A DNA stretch of 64,000 nucleotides from contig PYGH01000001.1 in the NCBI GenBank assembly GCA_003014445.1, positions 186,001-250,000 of the forward strand, in the 5' to 3' direction. The position numbers and the translations under genes are program-made. The first letter of the stretch is position 1. Every line of letters begins with the position of its first letter. A model generated the notes under the pieces. That model did not search any database. It was given only the letters and a program-made list of their open reading frames with translations, and was not told where the DNA came from. Source of the stretch: Fusobacterium naviforme. Lineage in GTDB: Bacteria > Bacillota > Clostridia > Lachnospirales > Lachnospiraceae. This document shows positions 8,165-17,125 of this stretch, piece after piece.

Positions 8165-8891
8165 AGATGAGGAGATGATACGCAGGGGCATCGTGCTCAC
8201 AGTGGACTGGGCATCACTGGACTGCGTGGTGGTCGGAGAGGCTGCAAATGGCGAGGAGGGGCTGGAGGCAGAGGAAAGGCTGAGGCCGGAGCTCATCGTC
8301 ACAGATCTGAAGATGCCAAAGCTCGACGGAATCGGCATGCTCACGCGTCTCAGGGAGCGTGGCTGTGCCGCGCAGGTTATCATACTCACAGCCTATGACA
8401 GCTTTCAGTATGCGCAGAGCGCGCTGCGTCTCGGCGCGGTGGATTTTCTGCTGAAGCCCTTCCGCGACGGCGAGCTGGAGGAGGCAGTGCTGCGGCTCAG
8501 AAAAAAGGAACCGTCGGAGCCTGCGCTACAGGGAGAGGATTGGCTGCCGGAGCCGGGGGCGTCCGGTATGAGCCGCCATGTGGTTCGCGCAGTGGACTAT
8601 ATTGCTGCGCATTACGCAGAGGTACAGCTCAGCGTCGGCATCATTGCGGAGGCACTCGGAATCAGCGAAGGGCATCTGAGCCATATTTTTAAGAAGGAGA
8701 CAGGGCTCACGCTGCTCGCCTATCTGACGCGTTACCGGATGCGGAGGGCGATAGAGCTTCTGAAGAGCGGGGACTACCGGGTCTATGAGGTTGCGGAGCA
8801 GAGCGGTTACCGCGATATCGCGTATTTTTCTGCGAGCTTCAGACGCATTACGGGAAGGACCCCGAGCGAATATCTGGATGCGGATGTTTAG
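8142..8891 (+). CDS. AraC-family response regulator
   Basis: 249 residues. ATG 8142 is chosen because GAGGAGG lies 9 bp upstream; an in-frame GTG at 8124 is possible. The N-terminal receiver domain has the acidic pair EDE at residues 8-10, the phosphorylation site Asp55 (TDLKMP) and Lys in LLKPF. The C-terminal 100 residues carry two AraC-type HTH motifs (IIAEALGISEGHLSHIFKK and a VAEQSGYRDIAYFSASFRR repeat). It overlaps the kinase gene by 23 bp, so it is its cognate partner. The target genes are not obvious here, because no transporter follows. Confidence 0.94.
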   Translation: MRRVLIVEDEEMIRRGIVLTVDWASLDCVVVGEAANGEEGLEAEERLRPELIVTDLKMPKLDGIGMLTRLRERGCAAQVIILTAYDSFQYAQSALRLGAVDFLLKPFRDGELEEAVLRLRKKEPSEPALQGEDWLPEPGASGMSRHVVRAVDYIAAHYAEVQLSVGIIAEALGISEGHLSHIFKKETGLTLLAYLTRYRMRRAIELLKSGDYRVYEVAEQSGYRDIAYFSASFRRITGRTPSEYLDADV

Positions 8892-8956
8892 CTGCAGGGA
8901 TATAATGGAGGAGTCATATCCGGAGCCTTAACAAGTTTGTGAAAGGATACAGAAAT

Positions 8957-9598
8957 ATGCTGAAAAATATTATTTTTGATGTGGGCGATGTTCTGCTTGA
9001 GTATCGCTGGCCGGAGGCGCTGATGGCTCTCGGTCTCCCCGAACAGGAGGCACGGACACTTGGACGGCGCATGGTGCATGATCCGATCTGGACCATGATG
9101 GATTACGGAGTTATGACGCCCCTTGAGGTGGCGGAGAAGATGCGCATTGTCTATCCGGAGCAGGGGGATAAGATACAGTGGATGATGGAACATCCGAAGA
9201 CACTCTATGTGCCGCGCCCGGAGATATGGGAGAGGGTGCACAGGCTGAAGAAGCAGGGCTACAGGCTCTTCATTCTCTCAAATTATGGGAAGGAAATGTG
9301 GGAGGCGCACGCGGCATTTCAGCCCTTTATGCAGGACATGGACGGCGCTGTGATATCTTACCGCATGCACCTCTTAAAGCCCAACAGAGACATCTATGAA
9401 TATCTTCTGGATACCTATGCACTGAAGCCGGAAGAGAGTCTGTTTTTTGATGATCGCAGGGTGAATACGGACGGCGCGAAGAGTGCCGGGATTCCGTCTG
9501 TGACTGTGCGCTCCAGAGAGTTTCTGCGGGAGACTCTGGATCGCATTCTTGCTGAGGGTGAAGATGGCGTGCCGGAAGAGGCGGCAGAGGGGGTCTGA
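8957..9598 (+). CDS. HAD-superfamily hydrolase
   Basis: 213 residues from ATG 8957, with AAAGGA 10 bp upstream. The motifs are FDVGDVLLEY (nucleophile Asp8 and Asp at +3 spacing), the ILSNYG Ser motif, the Lys in LKPNRDIY and the acidic FFDDRRVN motif. This pattern (FDxGxVL and a helical cap) is that of the YihX/epoxide-hydrolase-like HAD branch, which dephosphorylates sugar phosphates such as glucose-1-phosphate. It ends 2 bp before the MATE gene. Substrate uncertain. Confidence 0.87.
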   Translation: MLKNIIFDVGDVLLEYRWPEALMALGLPEQEARTLGRRMVHDPIWTMMDYGVMTPLEVAEKMRIVYPEQGDKIQWMMEHPKTLYVPRPEIWERVHRLKKQGYRLFILSNYGKEMWEAHAAFQPFMQDMDGAVISYRMHLLKPNRDIYEYLLDTYALKPEESLFFDDRRVNTDGAKSAGIPSVTVRSREFLRETLDRILAEGEDGVPEEAAEGV

Positions 9599-9600
9599 GT

Positions 9601-11073
9601 ATGGCCGGTATACTGCAGCACGGGCACGGCGCCAATTACGAGATTGATATGGTGCATGGGCCGATGCTCGGAAAGATTCTGCTGTTTTCTCTGCCTCTGA
9701 TGCTCTCCGGGGTGCTGCAGCTGCTTTTTAATGCTGCGGATATTATCGTGGTGGGACGTTTTACCGGTCCGGCCTCTATCGCGGCGGTGGGCTCGACGAC
9801 AGCAATTGTGAATCTGATGATCAGCATTTTCATGGGGCTGTCTGTCGGCGTCAATGTGCTGATTGCGCAGTATTACGGCGCGGGAGATGAGAGAAACAGC
9901 CGGGAGACCGTTCAGACTGCAGTGGTGCTCTCTCTGCTCGCGGGCTTTATTCTCGCGGCACTGGGTTTTCTTCTGGCGCATCCGGTGCTTGCGCTTATGG
10001 GAACGCCGGGGGATGTGATCGGTCTTGCAGCACGTTATCTGAGAATCTATTTTCTCGGAATGCCGGTTATTATGCTTTATAATTTTGGAAGTGCTGTGCT
10101 TCGCGGTGTCGGAGATACCAGAAGACCGCTGCTCTACCTGAGTATTGCCGGTGCGATGAATGTTGTTCTGAATCTGATTTTTGTCATTGTGTTCAGGCTC
10201 GGTGTCGCAGGAGTGGCGCTCGCGACCATACTGTCACAGGTGGTGTCCGCAGCGCTGGTGCTGCGCTGTCTTATGCATTACGAAGGAGCCATTCAGCTTA
10301 CGCTCTGTACTTCAGCAGAGAAACAGGCTGAGGGGATTCTGCGTCGCTTTCTGCGGACGGTCCGGGAGCTGCTATTTGTCAACCCACGGAGGCTTGCGGC
10401 AATATTTCGCATCGGCTTTCCGGCCGGTCTGCAGACAGCTCTCTTCAGCATTTCCAATGTGATGATCCAGTCCTCGGTGAATACCTTTGGTTCCACTGTG
10501 ATGGCGGGAAACGCGGCGGCGCAGAATCTGGAGGGCTTTGTGTATCTTGCGATGAACGCGCTGATGCAGACGAGCGTCACCTTTATCTCTGCGAATTACG
10601 GCGCGAGGGACAGAAGGCGCGTGAACCGGGCGCTCTTTTCCTGCCTGGCGGTGGTTCTGGTGGTGGGGCTCATCACCGGAGAGGGCGTCTACGCACTTGG
10701 ACGTCCGCTGCTCTCTGTGTATACAAATGATGCGGCGACGATCGAGTACGGCATGGCACGAATGTCCGTGATATGCACGACCTATTTTCTCTGCGGGCTG
10801 ATGGACACCTCCACCGGAGGACTGAGAGGACTTGGATACTCCTTTCTCTCTATGCTTGTATCCTTCATCGGTTCCTGTCTGCTGAGAATTGTGTGGATTA
10901 TGACAGTCTTTCGGGCTGAGCCCACGCAGTTTATTCTCTATATTTCCTACCCGATTTCGTGGGCTCTGACAGCGGCAGTACAGCTGATCTGCTTTCTGAT
11001 CGTGCAGAAAAGGGCGTTTGCGCGCTTTGGGACCGGAGAAGAAGCGGGTCACAGAGCAGCGATATCTTCATGA
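9601..11073 (+). CDS. MATE family efflux transporter
   Basis: 490 residues with about 12 hydrophobic segments arranged as two MatE halves. Typical family sequences include LLFNAADIIVVGRF near residue 45, where substrate-exchange acidic residues lie, and the second-half GFPAGLQTALFSISN segment. Such transporters export cationic drugs or metabolites in exchange for sodium or protons. The gene begins 2 bp after the HAD gene, so the two are likely cotranscribed. Nothing in the sequence defines the substrate. Confidence 0.92.
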   Translation: MAGILQHGHGANYEIDMVHGPMLGKILLFSLPLMLSGVLQLLFNAADIIVVGRFTGPASIAAVGSTTAIVNLMISIFMGLSVGVNVLIAQYYGAGDERNSRETVQTAVVLSLLAGFILAALGFLLAHPVLALMGTPGDVIGLAARYLRIYFLGMPVIMLYNFGSAVLRGVGDTRRPLLYLSIAGAMNVVLNLIFVIVFRLGVAGVALATILSQVVSAALVLRCLMHYEGAIQLTLCTSAEKQAEGILRRFLRTVRELLFVNPRRLAAIFRIGFPAGLQTALFSISNVMIQSSVNTFGSTVMAGNAAAQNLEGFVYLAMNALMQTSVTFISANYGARDRRRVNRALFSCLAVVLVVGLITGEGVYALGRPLLSVYTNDAATIEYGMARMSVICTTYFLCGLMDTSTGGLRGLGYSFLSMLVSFIGSCLLRIVWIMTVFRAEPTQFILYISYPISWALTAAVQLICFLIVQKRAFARFGTGEEAGHRAAISS

Positions 11074-11127
11074 CAGCGTGGAGATGGCGTGGATCTACAA
11101 GGGCGAGCGGAGAGATCGGAGGTTGGA

Positions 11128-12753
11128 ATGCGGATTGCAGACGGAAAGAGTATTCTGAACGGAATTGCCATCGGAAAGCTGCGAATCTACAGGGGTTGTG
11201 GATTTAGGCTTTCTTTGGAGCGTGGAGTCTCTCCGAGGGAGGAGACAGCGCGCTTTGAGCTTGCGCTGCAGCAGGTGATTTTACAGCAGCGTGCGCTGGC
11301 GGCAGAGACCCGGGAGCGGCTTGGAGAGGCGGAGGCTGCGATTTTTGAGGTCCATGCCATGATACTGGAGGATGCACTGCTGACAGACAGCGTGCGTGCC
11401 TGTCTCCGCGAGGAGGGATGCAGTGCGGAGAAGGCGGTCTGTACGGCCTGTAGGCGTCAGGCACAGACCTTTCTTGATATGGATGATCCTTATATGCAGG
11501 CGCGCGCAGCGGATATTCACGATATCAGACAGGCCCTGCTGGATGCTCTGGCGGGGAATGCCGTTGAGCTGCCGGAGGAGACCGAGCCTGTGATACTAGT
11601 TGCAGAGGAGCTGACGCCCTCGGAGATCATGCGGCTAGGCAAGGGGAAGCTCTGCGGCATCATCACCCGCGAAGGCTCCTGTAACAGCCACAGTGCGATT
11701 CTGGCGCGCAGCATGAATCTTCCGACGCTGGTACAGTGCACAGGAATCGATGAGAGCTGGGAGGGCAGGCCTGCGATTCTCGATGGGGAGCAGGGGCGAG
11801 TCTATATCGATCCGGAGCCGGAGCTGCTCCGGCACTATGAGGCGCGGACAGAACAAGAAAGAGAGGCAGATGAGAGGCTCGGGGCCCTGAAGGGAAAGGC
11901 GAGTGTCACGCGGGATGGGCGCCAAGTCACTTTGCTGGCAAATATTGGCGGGCCGGAGGATATTCCGGCTCTGTTTCAGAATGACGTAGAGGGTGTCGGA
12001 CTGCTGCGCTCGGAATTTCTGTATCTGGGTCGAAGTGAGGCCCCCTCAGAGGAGGAGCAGCTCGCGGCCTACCGCAAGGTGCTGGAGGCAATGAGGGGCA
12101 GGAGAGTTGTGATCCGCACCTGCGATATCGGCGCAGACAAGCAGCTCTCCTACCTTCCCGCAGAGAAGGAGGAGAATCCGGCGCTGGGCTGTCGCGCGAT
12201 ACGCTTCTGTTTCCGGCACAGGGAGCTGTTTCGGACTCAGCTCCGCGCACTGCTTCGCGCCTCGGTCTACGGCAGGCTGGCGGTGATGTTTCCTATGATC
12301 ATCTCCCCGGCGGAGCTGCGTGAGGCGAAGCGCATGCTTCGATCCTGCAGGGAGGAGCTGGAGGCTGAGGGTGTGTGTGCGGTTGAGCCTCAGATCGGAA
12401 TTATGATTGAGACACCGGCGGCGGTGCTCTGTGCGGAGGAGCTCGCCGCAGAGTGTGAGTTCTTTTCCATCGGTACCAATGATCTGACGCAGTATCTGCT
12501 GGCACTGGATCGGCAGAATGCAGCGCTTGAGTGTTTTCTGGATCCACATCACCCGGCTCTGCTCCGGGCAGTGGAGATGACGGCAGAGACCGGACGAAAG
12601 CGAGGCATTGAGGTCGGAATCTGCGGAGAGCTCGCCGCGGACCTGAGCCTCACGGAGCGCTTTCTTCGTATGGGGATCAGTGTGCTGTCCGTGAACCCGA
12701 AAAACATCCTGCCGCTTCGTCAGAAGATACGAGGGCTGCGGCTTACGGACTGA
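11128..12753 (+). CDS. ptsI: Phosphoenolpyruvate-protein phosphotransferase (PTS Enzyme I)
   Basis: 541 residues from ATG 11128, with GGAGG upstream; a GTG at 11089 would add 13 unconserved residues. Enzyme I accepts phosphate from PEP and passes it to HPr to drive sugar uptake. The phosphorylated His188 lies in NSHSAILARS. The PEP-binding C-terminal barrel shows LLRSEFLYL, IRTCDIGADKQLSY, the IMIETPAA strand, FFSIGTNDLTQY and the active-site Cys in GICGELAAD. The usual GGxTSHTAI context around the histidine is changed to EGSCNSHSAI. No ptsH is adjacent. Confidence 0.93.
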   Translation: MRIADGKSILNGIAIGKLRIYRGCGFRLSLERGVSPREETARFELALQQVILQQRALAAETRERLGEAEAAIFEVHAMILEDALLTDSVRACLREEGCSAEKAVCTACRRQAQTFLDMDDPYMQARAADIHDIRQALLDALAGNAVELPEETEPVILVAEELTPSEIMRLGKGKLCGIITREGSCNSHSAILARSMNLPTLVQCTGIDESWEGRPAILDGEQGRVYIDPEPELLRHYEARTEQEREADERLGALKGKASVTRDGRQVTLLANIGGPEDIPALFQNDVEGVGLLRSEFLYLGRSEAPSEEEQLAAYRKVLEAMRGRRVVIRTCDIGADKQLSYLPAEKEENPALGCRAIRFCFRHRELFRTQLRALLRASVYGRLAVMFPMIISPAELREAKRMLRSCREELEAEGVCAVEPQIGIMIETPAAVLCAEELAAECEFFSIGTNDLTQYLLALDRQNAALECFLDPHHPALLRAVEMTAETGRKRGIEVGICGELAADLSLTERFLRMGISVLSVNPKNILPLRQKIRGLRLTD

Positions 12754-12780
12754 ACTGCAGTTTTTTCTGATATAGAGGAG

Positions 12781-12813
12781 CAGAGGACTCCCGCCGGTGG
12801 CGGGAGTCCTCTG
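12781..12813. terminator. 15-bp perfect hairpin between convergent ptsI and citG
   Basis: CAGAGGACTCCCGCC (12781-12795) pairs perfectly with 12799-12813 around a 3-nt loop. The stem is very stable, but neither strand has a T-run after it, so it may act as a transcript end-stabiliser or a weak bidirectional terminator. Confidence 0.6.
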
Positions 12814-12834
12814 CTGTGAGTTGTTGAAAAAATG

Positions 12835-13683
12835 TTAAATATGTTCAAGGGCACAGAGAAAGAGCGCTGCTGCGAGTATATCTGCTGCGCCGCCGGGACT
12901 GAGCTTTTTTCTGATGCAGTCCCGGTTCAGCTGCTTCAGAGCTCTCATACCTGCCTCGGAGGAGGCTCCGCCGAGGGAGAGTATGCGCCGGCTCTCCTCC
13001 CGCAGCCAGAGAAGATCCCTGTGACTTCCTCTGCTCAGAATGTTGGTGTCGTTCAGATAGAGCAGAATGTGCAGGAGGGTGTCGAGCCGGGCTGCGTCCG
13101 GAGAGAGCCCGGCGTTTAGTGCCGTGCGGAGTGCCGGAATGGCGTGCCGCGCAAGGATAGGGAAGCCCTCAGCGGCTTCTCCGCGGATGCCGCATTCTCC
13201 ATGGAGAAGAAAGAGCCGCTCACCGTGGCTCAGCTCCGGGCTGTCCTTGGAGAGCTGTCTCATACGGGTGAATTCTGCTTTCATGGAGGGAGCCGCGATC
13301 TTCTGTGCCTCAGAGAGTATCTCTGCGGCATTCAGCTGTGCGGTGCTCCGGCGGAGACGTCCGGCGGAGGCAGAGAGGAGACCCAGCGTAAAGATTGCTC
13401 CCTTGTGGGTATTGACCCCTCCGGTCGCGCGGAACATGGCCTGTTCTGCAGCGCCTCCGCTGCGGCGAAGCAGGGGAAAGAGCTTTTCTGCACTGCCCTC
13501 ATAGTGATAGCCAAGCTCTGCCATTTCCCGAAGAAAGGGAGTTATGGCAGCGGTGCTGAGGAGAAAAGTCCGGACATCCATGTCGCTGTGTGCGCCGTTG
13601 TCAAAGCGATCCACAAGTCCTGGTTTCGGCGCGGTGAAAACCTCCTCAAGCATTGCCTGTGCGGCGGCGTTTTCAAGTCTCAG
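12835..13683 (-). CDS. citG: CitG, 2'-(5''-triphosphoribosyl)-3'-dephospho-CoA synthase, probably expressed as a frameshift fusion with CitX
   Basis: About 282 residues with the CitG hallmarks EEVFTAPKPGLVDRF, GAHSDMDVRTFL, ATGGVNTHKGAIFTLG and GIRGEAAEGFP. The enzyme makes the citrate lyase prosthetic group precursor from dephospho-CoA and ATP. There is no usable start: the open frame runs back into citX without ATG, GTG or TTG near the conserved N-terminus, and the first ATG (13653) would remove part of the core. The frame instead joins citX in the -1 frame at a TTTTTTC run directly before the citX stop. A CitX-CitG fusion exists naturally in Haemophilus influenzae. A real T7-to-T6 deletion or sequence error is the alternative. 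Confidence 0.85.
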   Translation of the reverse strand: MRLENAAAQAMLEEVFTAPKPGLVDRFDNGAHSDMDVRTFLLSTAAITPFLREMAELGYHYEGSAEKLFPLLRRSGGAAEQAMFRATGGVNTHKGAIFTLGLLSASAGRLRRSTAQLNAAEILSEAQKIAAPSMKAEFTRMRQLSKDSPELSHGERLFLLHGECGIRGEAAEGFPILARHAIPALRTALNAGLSPDAARLDTLLHILLYLNDTNILSRGSHRDLLWLREESRRILSLGGASSEAGMRALKQLNRDCIRKKLSPGGAADILAAALFLCALEHI

Positions 13684-13689
13684 AAAAAA
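13680..13689 (-). other. Candidate -1 frameshift site joining citX and citG
   Basis: On the minus strand the last citX codons are CAT TTT TTC TGA. The heptamer T TTT TTC (complement of 13683-13689) has the canonical X XXY YYZ slippery form and is followed at once by the zero-frame stop. A -1 slip continues as TTT TTT CTG AGA into citG and would give one CitXG protein of about 470 residues. Adding one T would fuse the genes directly. Confidence 0.55.
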
Positions 13690-14246
13690 TGCAGCTCGTC
13701 TTCTATGATCTTCAGCACCTCCTGCTGCAGCGCCGGAAGCTCGTGTGCCCGGCTCCTGCCGCAGATGCGCGCGTCCCTTCCGCAGAGAAGACACCTTCGC
13801 GGGGGAAGCCCCAGCGTCTTGCGGCTCTCCTTCCTGCCGTCTCTATCCAGAATGTCGATGTCAAACAATCGTCCCAGTCGATCCGCTTCCTCGATTCCGG
13901 TGCAGATGCGCTTCAGCGCGGCAGCGCTCCCCGATACGGCGGCATAGTATTCATAACCGCTCTTTGCTTTGTTGTACTCCTCGTGAAGAATGTGAAGGGA
14001 GGTTTCCGCGTCGTTTTCTGTACCGGAAGCAAGGGCGCGCCGTATGCGCTTTACACCCTCACTGAATGCGGCGTGTATCTCCTCCCCGCTCTTTACGGGG
14101 CCGGGGATATTCATGGTGAAGCAGATCAGCGGGCCGTGATATTTCGAGAGCAGGGCTTTCTGCCGCTCCGCGCGCTGTTCTCTGGCGGATAGCATATCAT
14201 AGACAGATACAGAAGCCGCATTTTCCAGATGCTCTGCATTGTTCAT
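13680..14246 (-). CDS. citX: CitX, holo-citrate lyase synthase (apo-citrate lyase phosphoribosyl-dephospho-CoA transferase)
   Basis: 188 residues. CitX attaches the 2'-(5''-phosphoribosyl)-3'-dephospho-CoA arm to the acyl carrier subunit CitD. Family signatures are LSAREQRAERQKALL near the N-terminus, TMNIPGPVK, and the Cys-rich PRRCLLCGRDARICGRSRAH with its RSRAH motif near the C-terminus. It starts 8 bp after citF ends on the same strand. Its 3' end runs into citG through a slippery T-run, as described for the frameshift site. Confidence 0.93.
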   Translation of the reverse strand: MNNAEHLENAASVSVYDMLSAREQRAERQKALLSKYHGPLICFTMNIPGPVKSGEEIHAAFSEGVKRIRRALASGTENDAETSLHILHEEYNKAKSGYEYYAAVSGSAAALKRICTGIEEADRLGRLFDIDILDRDGRKESRKTLGLPPRRCLLCGRDARICGRSRAHELPALQQEVLKIIEDELHFF

Positions 14247-14254
14247 AATCGTCC

Positions 14255-15817
14255 TCAGTCCCTGAACCGGAAGGGGCGGATCTCACGGACTACATCCATG
14301 ATGCTTCCGTCTCTTGCCTCTATGATACCGACCACGCGATCGCCGAACTGTACCTTTTCGGGGACGCCTGCGATGCTGTAGGCGATATCGCGCAGCTCCT
14401 CAATGCTCTTTAAGGGAAGGCCCGCATTCTTTACTGCTTCCATGAGGTCTGCTCTCCGTGGATTGATGGCGATGCCGTAGTCTGTGATGACGACATCGAC
14501 ATCCTCGCCCGGTGTGGTCACTGTGGTGACATCTGAGCAGATGGTCGGAATGCGTCCCTGAAGGATGGGGGCAATCACGATGGTGCATTTTGCCCCGGCA
14601 GCAGTGTCGGGATGACCGCCCTGCGCACCGGTGATGATGCCGTCAGAGCCCACAACGACATTGCAGTTGAAGTGCGTATCGACCTCGAGTGCCGCCAGAA
14701 TGACAAAATCCAGCTTGTTGACATAGGCGCCCTTATTGAAGGGATCCGCATATTCGCCGGCCGTGATGTAGAAGTGGTTTGGATTCGTCGCCGCGCTGTG
14801 GATCGCGTACTCATCGAAGTCCTGCGTATCCACCAGCTTGTGAATGAGACCCTCCTCCAGCAGCTCGCACATCGGCTTTGCGATGCCGCCGACCCCGAAG
14901 CTCATATGAATGCCGCGCTCCCGCATGATCCTTGCGAGAGAGATGGTGGAGGCGATGGAGGCGCCGCCCACTCCGGTCTGGTAGGAGAAGCCCTCCTTAA
15001 AGTAGGGGGTATTCACCACAAAATCTGTGCAGTACTGTGCCATGAGGAGCTTTCTCTGGTCAGAGGTCGGCTTCGCTGCGCCGGTGGCAATCTTCTTCGG
15101 ATCGCCGATCTCATCGACCACGACCACATAGTCCACATAGATCTGGCTGATCTGTGCGGGCAGGTTCGGGAAGGGGACGAGGCAGTCGGTGACAGCGACG
15201 ACCTTATCTGCAAACTGTGCATCTACCGCCGCGTAGGACAGAACCCCGCAGTTTGCCTTGCCGCCGTTTGCGGAGAGATTGCCGTATTCATCTGCGGTCG
15301 GTGCGCCGATGAAGGCGATATCTACCTTTGTCTCTCCGGACTCAATGGCACGCACCCTGCCGCCGTGGGAGCGCATGATGGCGAGTCCCTTGAGACGCCC
15401 CTCCGAGATTGCACGGCCTATCTCCCCGCGCACGCCGGAGGACTGGATATTTGTGATTGTGCCGTCGTCCAGCATGGAGACAATCTCATCGTTCTGGCTC
15501 CCGAGAGAGGAGGCGCAGATGGTGAGATCTCTGATGCCCATGCGATGCACCTCCTGCATGACAAGATTCAGCACCTTGTCGCCGTTGCGGAAGTGATGGT
15601 GAAAGCCCAGGGTCATGCCATCGCGGATGCCGCATTTTAAAAGCACTTCCCGGATCGAAGCGACGCGCTTGTCACCATCGGAGTTGATGACACAGCGGGT
15701 TTTGGGGCCGACCTTCCGGAATTCCTTTCCATCACAGCTGTGCGTGCCGCGGAAAGGCTTCTTACCTGTGAGACGTAAAATTTCTTCTGGTATTTCTCTT
15801 CCAACTGCGTTTTGCAT
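14255..15817 (-). CDS. citF: Citrate lyase alpha subunit (citrate CoA-transferase)
   Basis: 520 residues from ATG 15817, with GGGGAG 7 bp upstream. The alpha subunit swaps acetyl for citrate on the CitD thiol arm. Conserved features include KKPFRGTHSCDGKEFRKVGP near the N-terminus, GMTLGFHHHFRNGDKV, the GGKANCGVLSY region, SFGVGGIAKPMCELLE and the glycine-rich GAQGGHPDTAAGAK typical of CitF. It follows citE with only one base between stop and start, so translation is probably coupled. Confidence 0.96.
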   Translation of the reverse strand: MQNAVGREIPEEILRLTGKKPFRGTHSCDGKEFRKVGPKTRCVINSDGDKRVASIREVLLKCGIRDGMTLGFHHHFRNGDKVLNLVMQEVHRMGIRDLTICASSLGSQNDEIVSMLDDGTITNIQSSGVRGEIGRAISEGRLKGLAIMRSHGGRVRAIESGETKVDIAFIGAPTADEYGNLSANGGKANCGVLSYAAVDAQFADKVVAVTDCLVPFPNLPAQISQIYVDYVVVVDEIGDPKKIATGAAKPTSDQRKLLMAQYCTDFVVNTPYFKEGFSYQTGVGGASIASTISLARIMRERGIHMSFGVGGIAKPMCELLEEGLIHKLVDTQDFDEYAIHSAATNPNHFYITAGEYADPFNKGAYVNKLDFVILAALEVDTHFNCNVVVGSDGIITGAQGGHPDTAAGAKCTIVIAPILQGRIPTICSDVTTVTTPGEDVDVVITDYGIAINPRRADLMEAVKNAGLPLKSIEELRDIAYSIAGVPEKVQFGDRVVGIIEARDGSIMDVVREIRPFRFRD

Positions 15818-15818
15818 A

Positions 15819-16721
15819 TTACAGCTCCCCTCTGTATACGCCGGATGCTTTGGCGAGTGATATGGTTCTCCTGGCTCCATCGTAGAAGGCGATGTCGATC
15901 ATCTTTCCGTCCACTGTGAACACGCCTATGCCCTGCGCCTTCTTGGTATCGATCTCCCGGATCACCTTTTCTGCAAATATGATGTCCTTCATGCTGGGCG
16001 TGAAAACCTCGTGCACGATGGGAATCTGGCGGGGGTTGATGATGGACTTCCCGTCAAAGCCCATCTGCCTGATGGTTTCGACCTCCTTCCGGAAGCCGTC
16101 CATGTCCTGAAGATTAGTCCAGACGGTGTCAAAGCACTGCACGCCGGCTGCGCGCGCGGCGATGATCATCTGCTGTCTGGCGCCCATCAGCTCGACGCCG
16201 GTTCCGGTGATGACAGTCTGCAGGTCCTTGGTGTAGTCGCCGCCGGAGAGCGCAATTCCAATCATACGATCGGAGGAGGTGCAGACCTCGTAGGCATTCA
16301 TGACACCGCGCGCGGATTCCAGCGCAGCCATGAGCAGAGTGGAGCCCACGGGGCGCTCAAATTCCTGCTCCGCCCGGAGTACGGCTTCTTCAACAGCTCT
16401 CACCATCTCTGCGCTCTCGGTCTTGGGAATGCGCAGCACCTCTGCGCCGCCCGCGACAGAGCAGCGGATATCCTCGCGCCAGAGATCTGTGTCCAGCCCG
16501 TTGATGCGGACCACCTTCTCACAGCCGCGGTAGTCAATTGTCTTCAGTGCATGATAGAGAGAAAAACGGGCGGTATCCTTTGCGGTGACCGCCACTGCGT
16601 CCTCGAGATCCAGCATCAGGGAATCTGCATTGTAGATATAGGGGTCCTTGATGAGGGATGGCTTCTGCGCATTCAGGAACATCATGGAACGTCTCAGTCT
16701 TTTTTTGTTTGGATGGCTCAT
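15819..16721 (-). CDS. citE: Citrate lyase beta subunit (citryl-ACP lyase)
   Basis: 300 residues; ATG 16721 overlaps the citD stop (ATGA) and has GGAGG upstream. CitE cleaves citryl-ACP to oxaloacetate and acetyl-ACP. The HpcH/HpaI aldolase-type barrel carries RRSMMFLNAQ at the start, the acidic metal-binding MLDLEDAV, the RINGLDT strand, ALESARGVMNAYE, and the GGDYTKDL pattern. It is part of the citDEFXG transcript. Confidence 0.96.
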   Translation of the reverse strand: MSHPNKKRLRRSMMFLNAQKPSLIKDPYIYNADSLMLDLEDAVAVTAKDTARFSLYHALKTIDYRGCEKVVRINGLDTDLWREDIRCSVAGGAEVLRIPKTESAEMVRAVEEAVLRAEQEFERPVGSTLLMAALESARGVMNAYEVCTSSDRMIGIALSGGDYTKDLQTVITGTGVELMGARQQMIIAARAAGVQCFDTVWTNLQDMDGFRKEVETIRQMGFDGKSIINPRQIPIVHEVFTPSMKDIIFAEKVIREIDTKKAQGIGVFTVDGKMIDIAFYDGARRTISLAKASGVYRGEL

Positions 16722-17017
16722 CTGATCGCACCTCCCCACGGAAGCTTGTCGTACTGTTCAACGGAGCGGAACACCGCGCCCTCGATTCTTGCGCGTATGG
16801 TGCAGTCCAGTGCACCCTTATCCACGATGGAGATGCGCACATTGCTGACGCCGAGATTCTTCAGGGTATCGTAGGTCAGGCTGCGAATCTGGTTTCCGTA
16901 CTGATGAATCACGACACTGTCCAGAGAGAAGTCAATGCCGCCGTCCCCCGGCTCCACCGTGACCTGGCAGTCGCTGGATTCCAGCGTTCCTGCCACTGCA
17001 GATTTTTTAATATCCAT
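16718..17017 (-). CDS. citD: Citrate lyase gamma subunit (acyl carrier protein)
   Basis: 99 residues from ATG 17017, with AAGGAG 7 bp upstream. CitD is the carrier subunit; Ser14 in TLESSDCQV is the residue that receives the phosphoribosyl-dephospho-CoA arm. It is first in the operon, 108 bp from the divergent LysR gene. In many bacteria citC, the ligase that acetylates this arm, precedes citD. No citC is found here. Confidence 0.95.
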   Translation of the reverse strand: MDIKKSAVAGTLESSDCQVTVEPGDGGIDFSLDSVVIHQYGNQIRSLTYDTLKNLGVSNVRISIVDKGALDCTIRARIEGAVFRSVEQYDKLPWGGAIR

Positions 17018-17125
17018 AGAAAAGCTCCTTTCCAATCCAATAGAATCAATGTTCCTGTGCTATACTGTATTCAAAGTGCCGGATGGCACGAAGCAGCTGT
17101 ATCGTTTTCCTTTTTGGAGGCAGGC
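17018..17125. promoter_or_regulatory. Divergent citD / lysR control region
   Basis: The 108-bp gap holds TATACT at 17061-17066 towards the LysR gene, a TTGAAT on the opposite strand (complement of about 17070-17075) towards citD, and an interrupted palindrome GTGCC-N4-GGCAC at 17077-17090. Divergent placement next to the target operon is the usual LysR layout, so this is the probable binding region. Confidence 0.45.

Noticed and set aside
16658-17125. An extended N-terminus for the LysR protein
   Set aside because: The open frame is antisense to citE/citD and has no family similarity; a strong ribosome site precedes ATG 17126.
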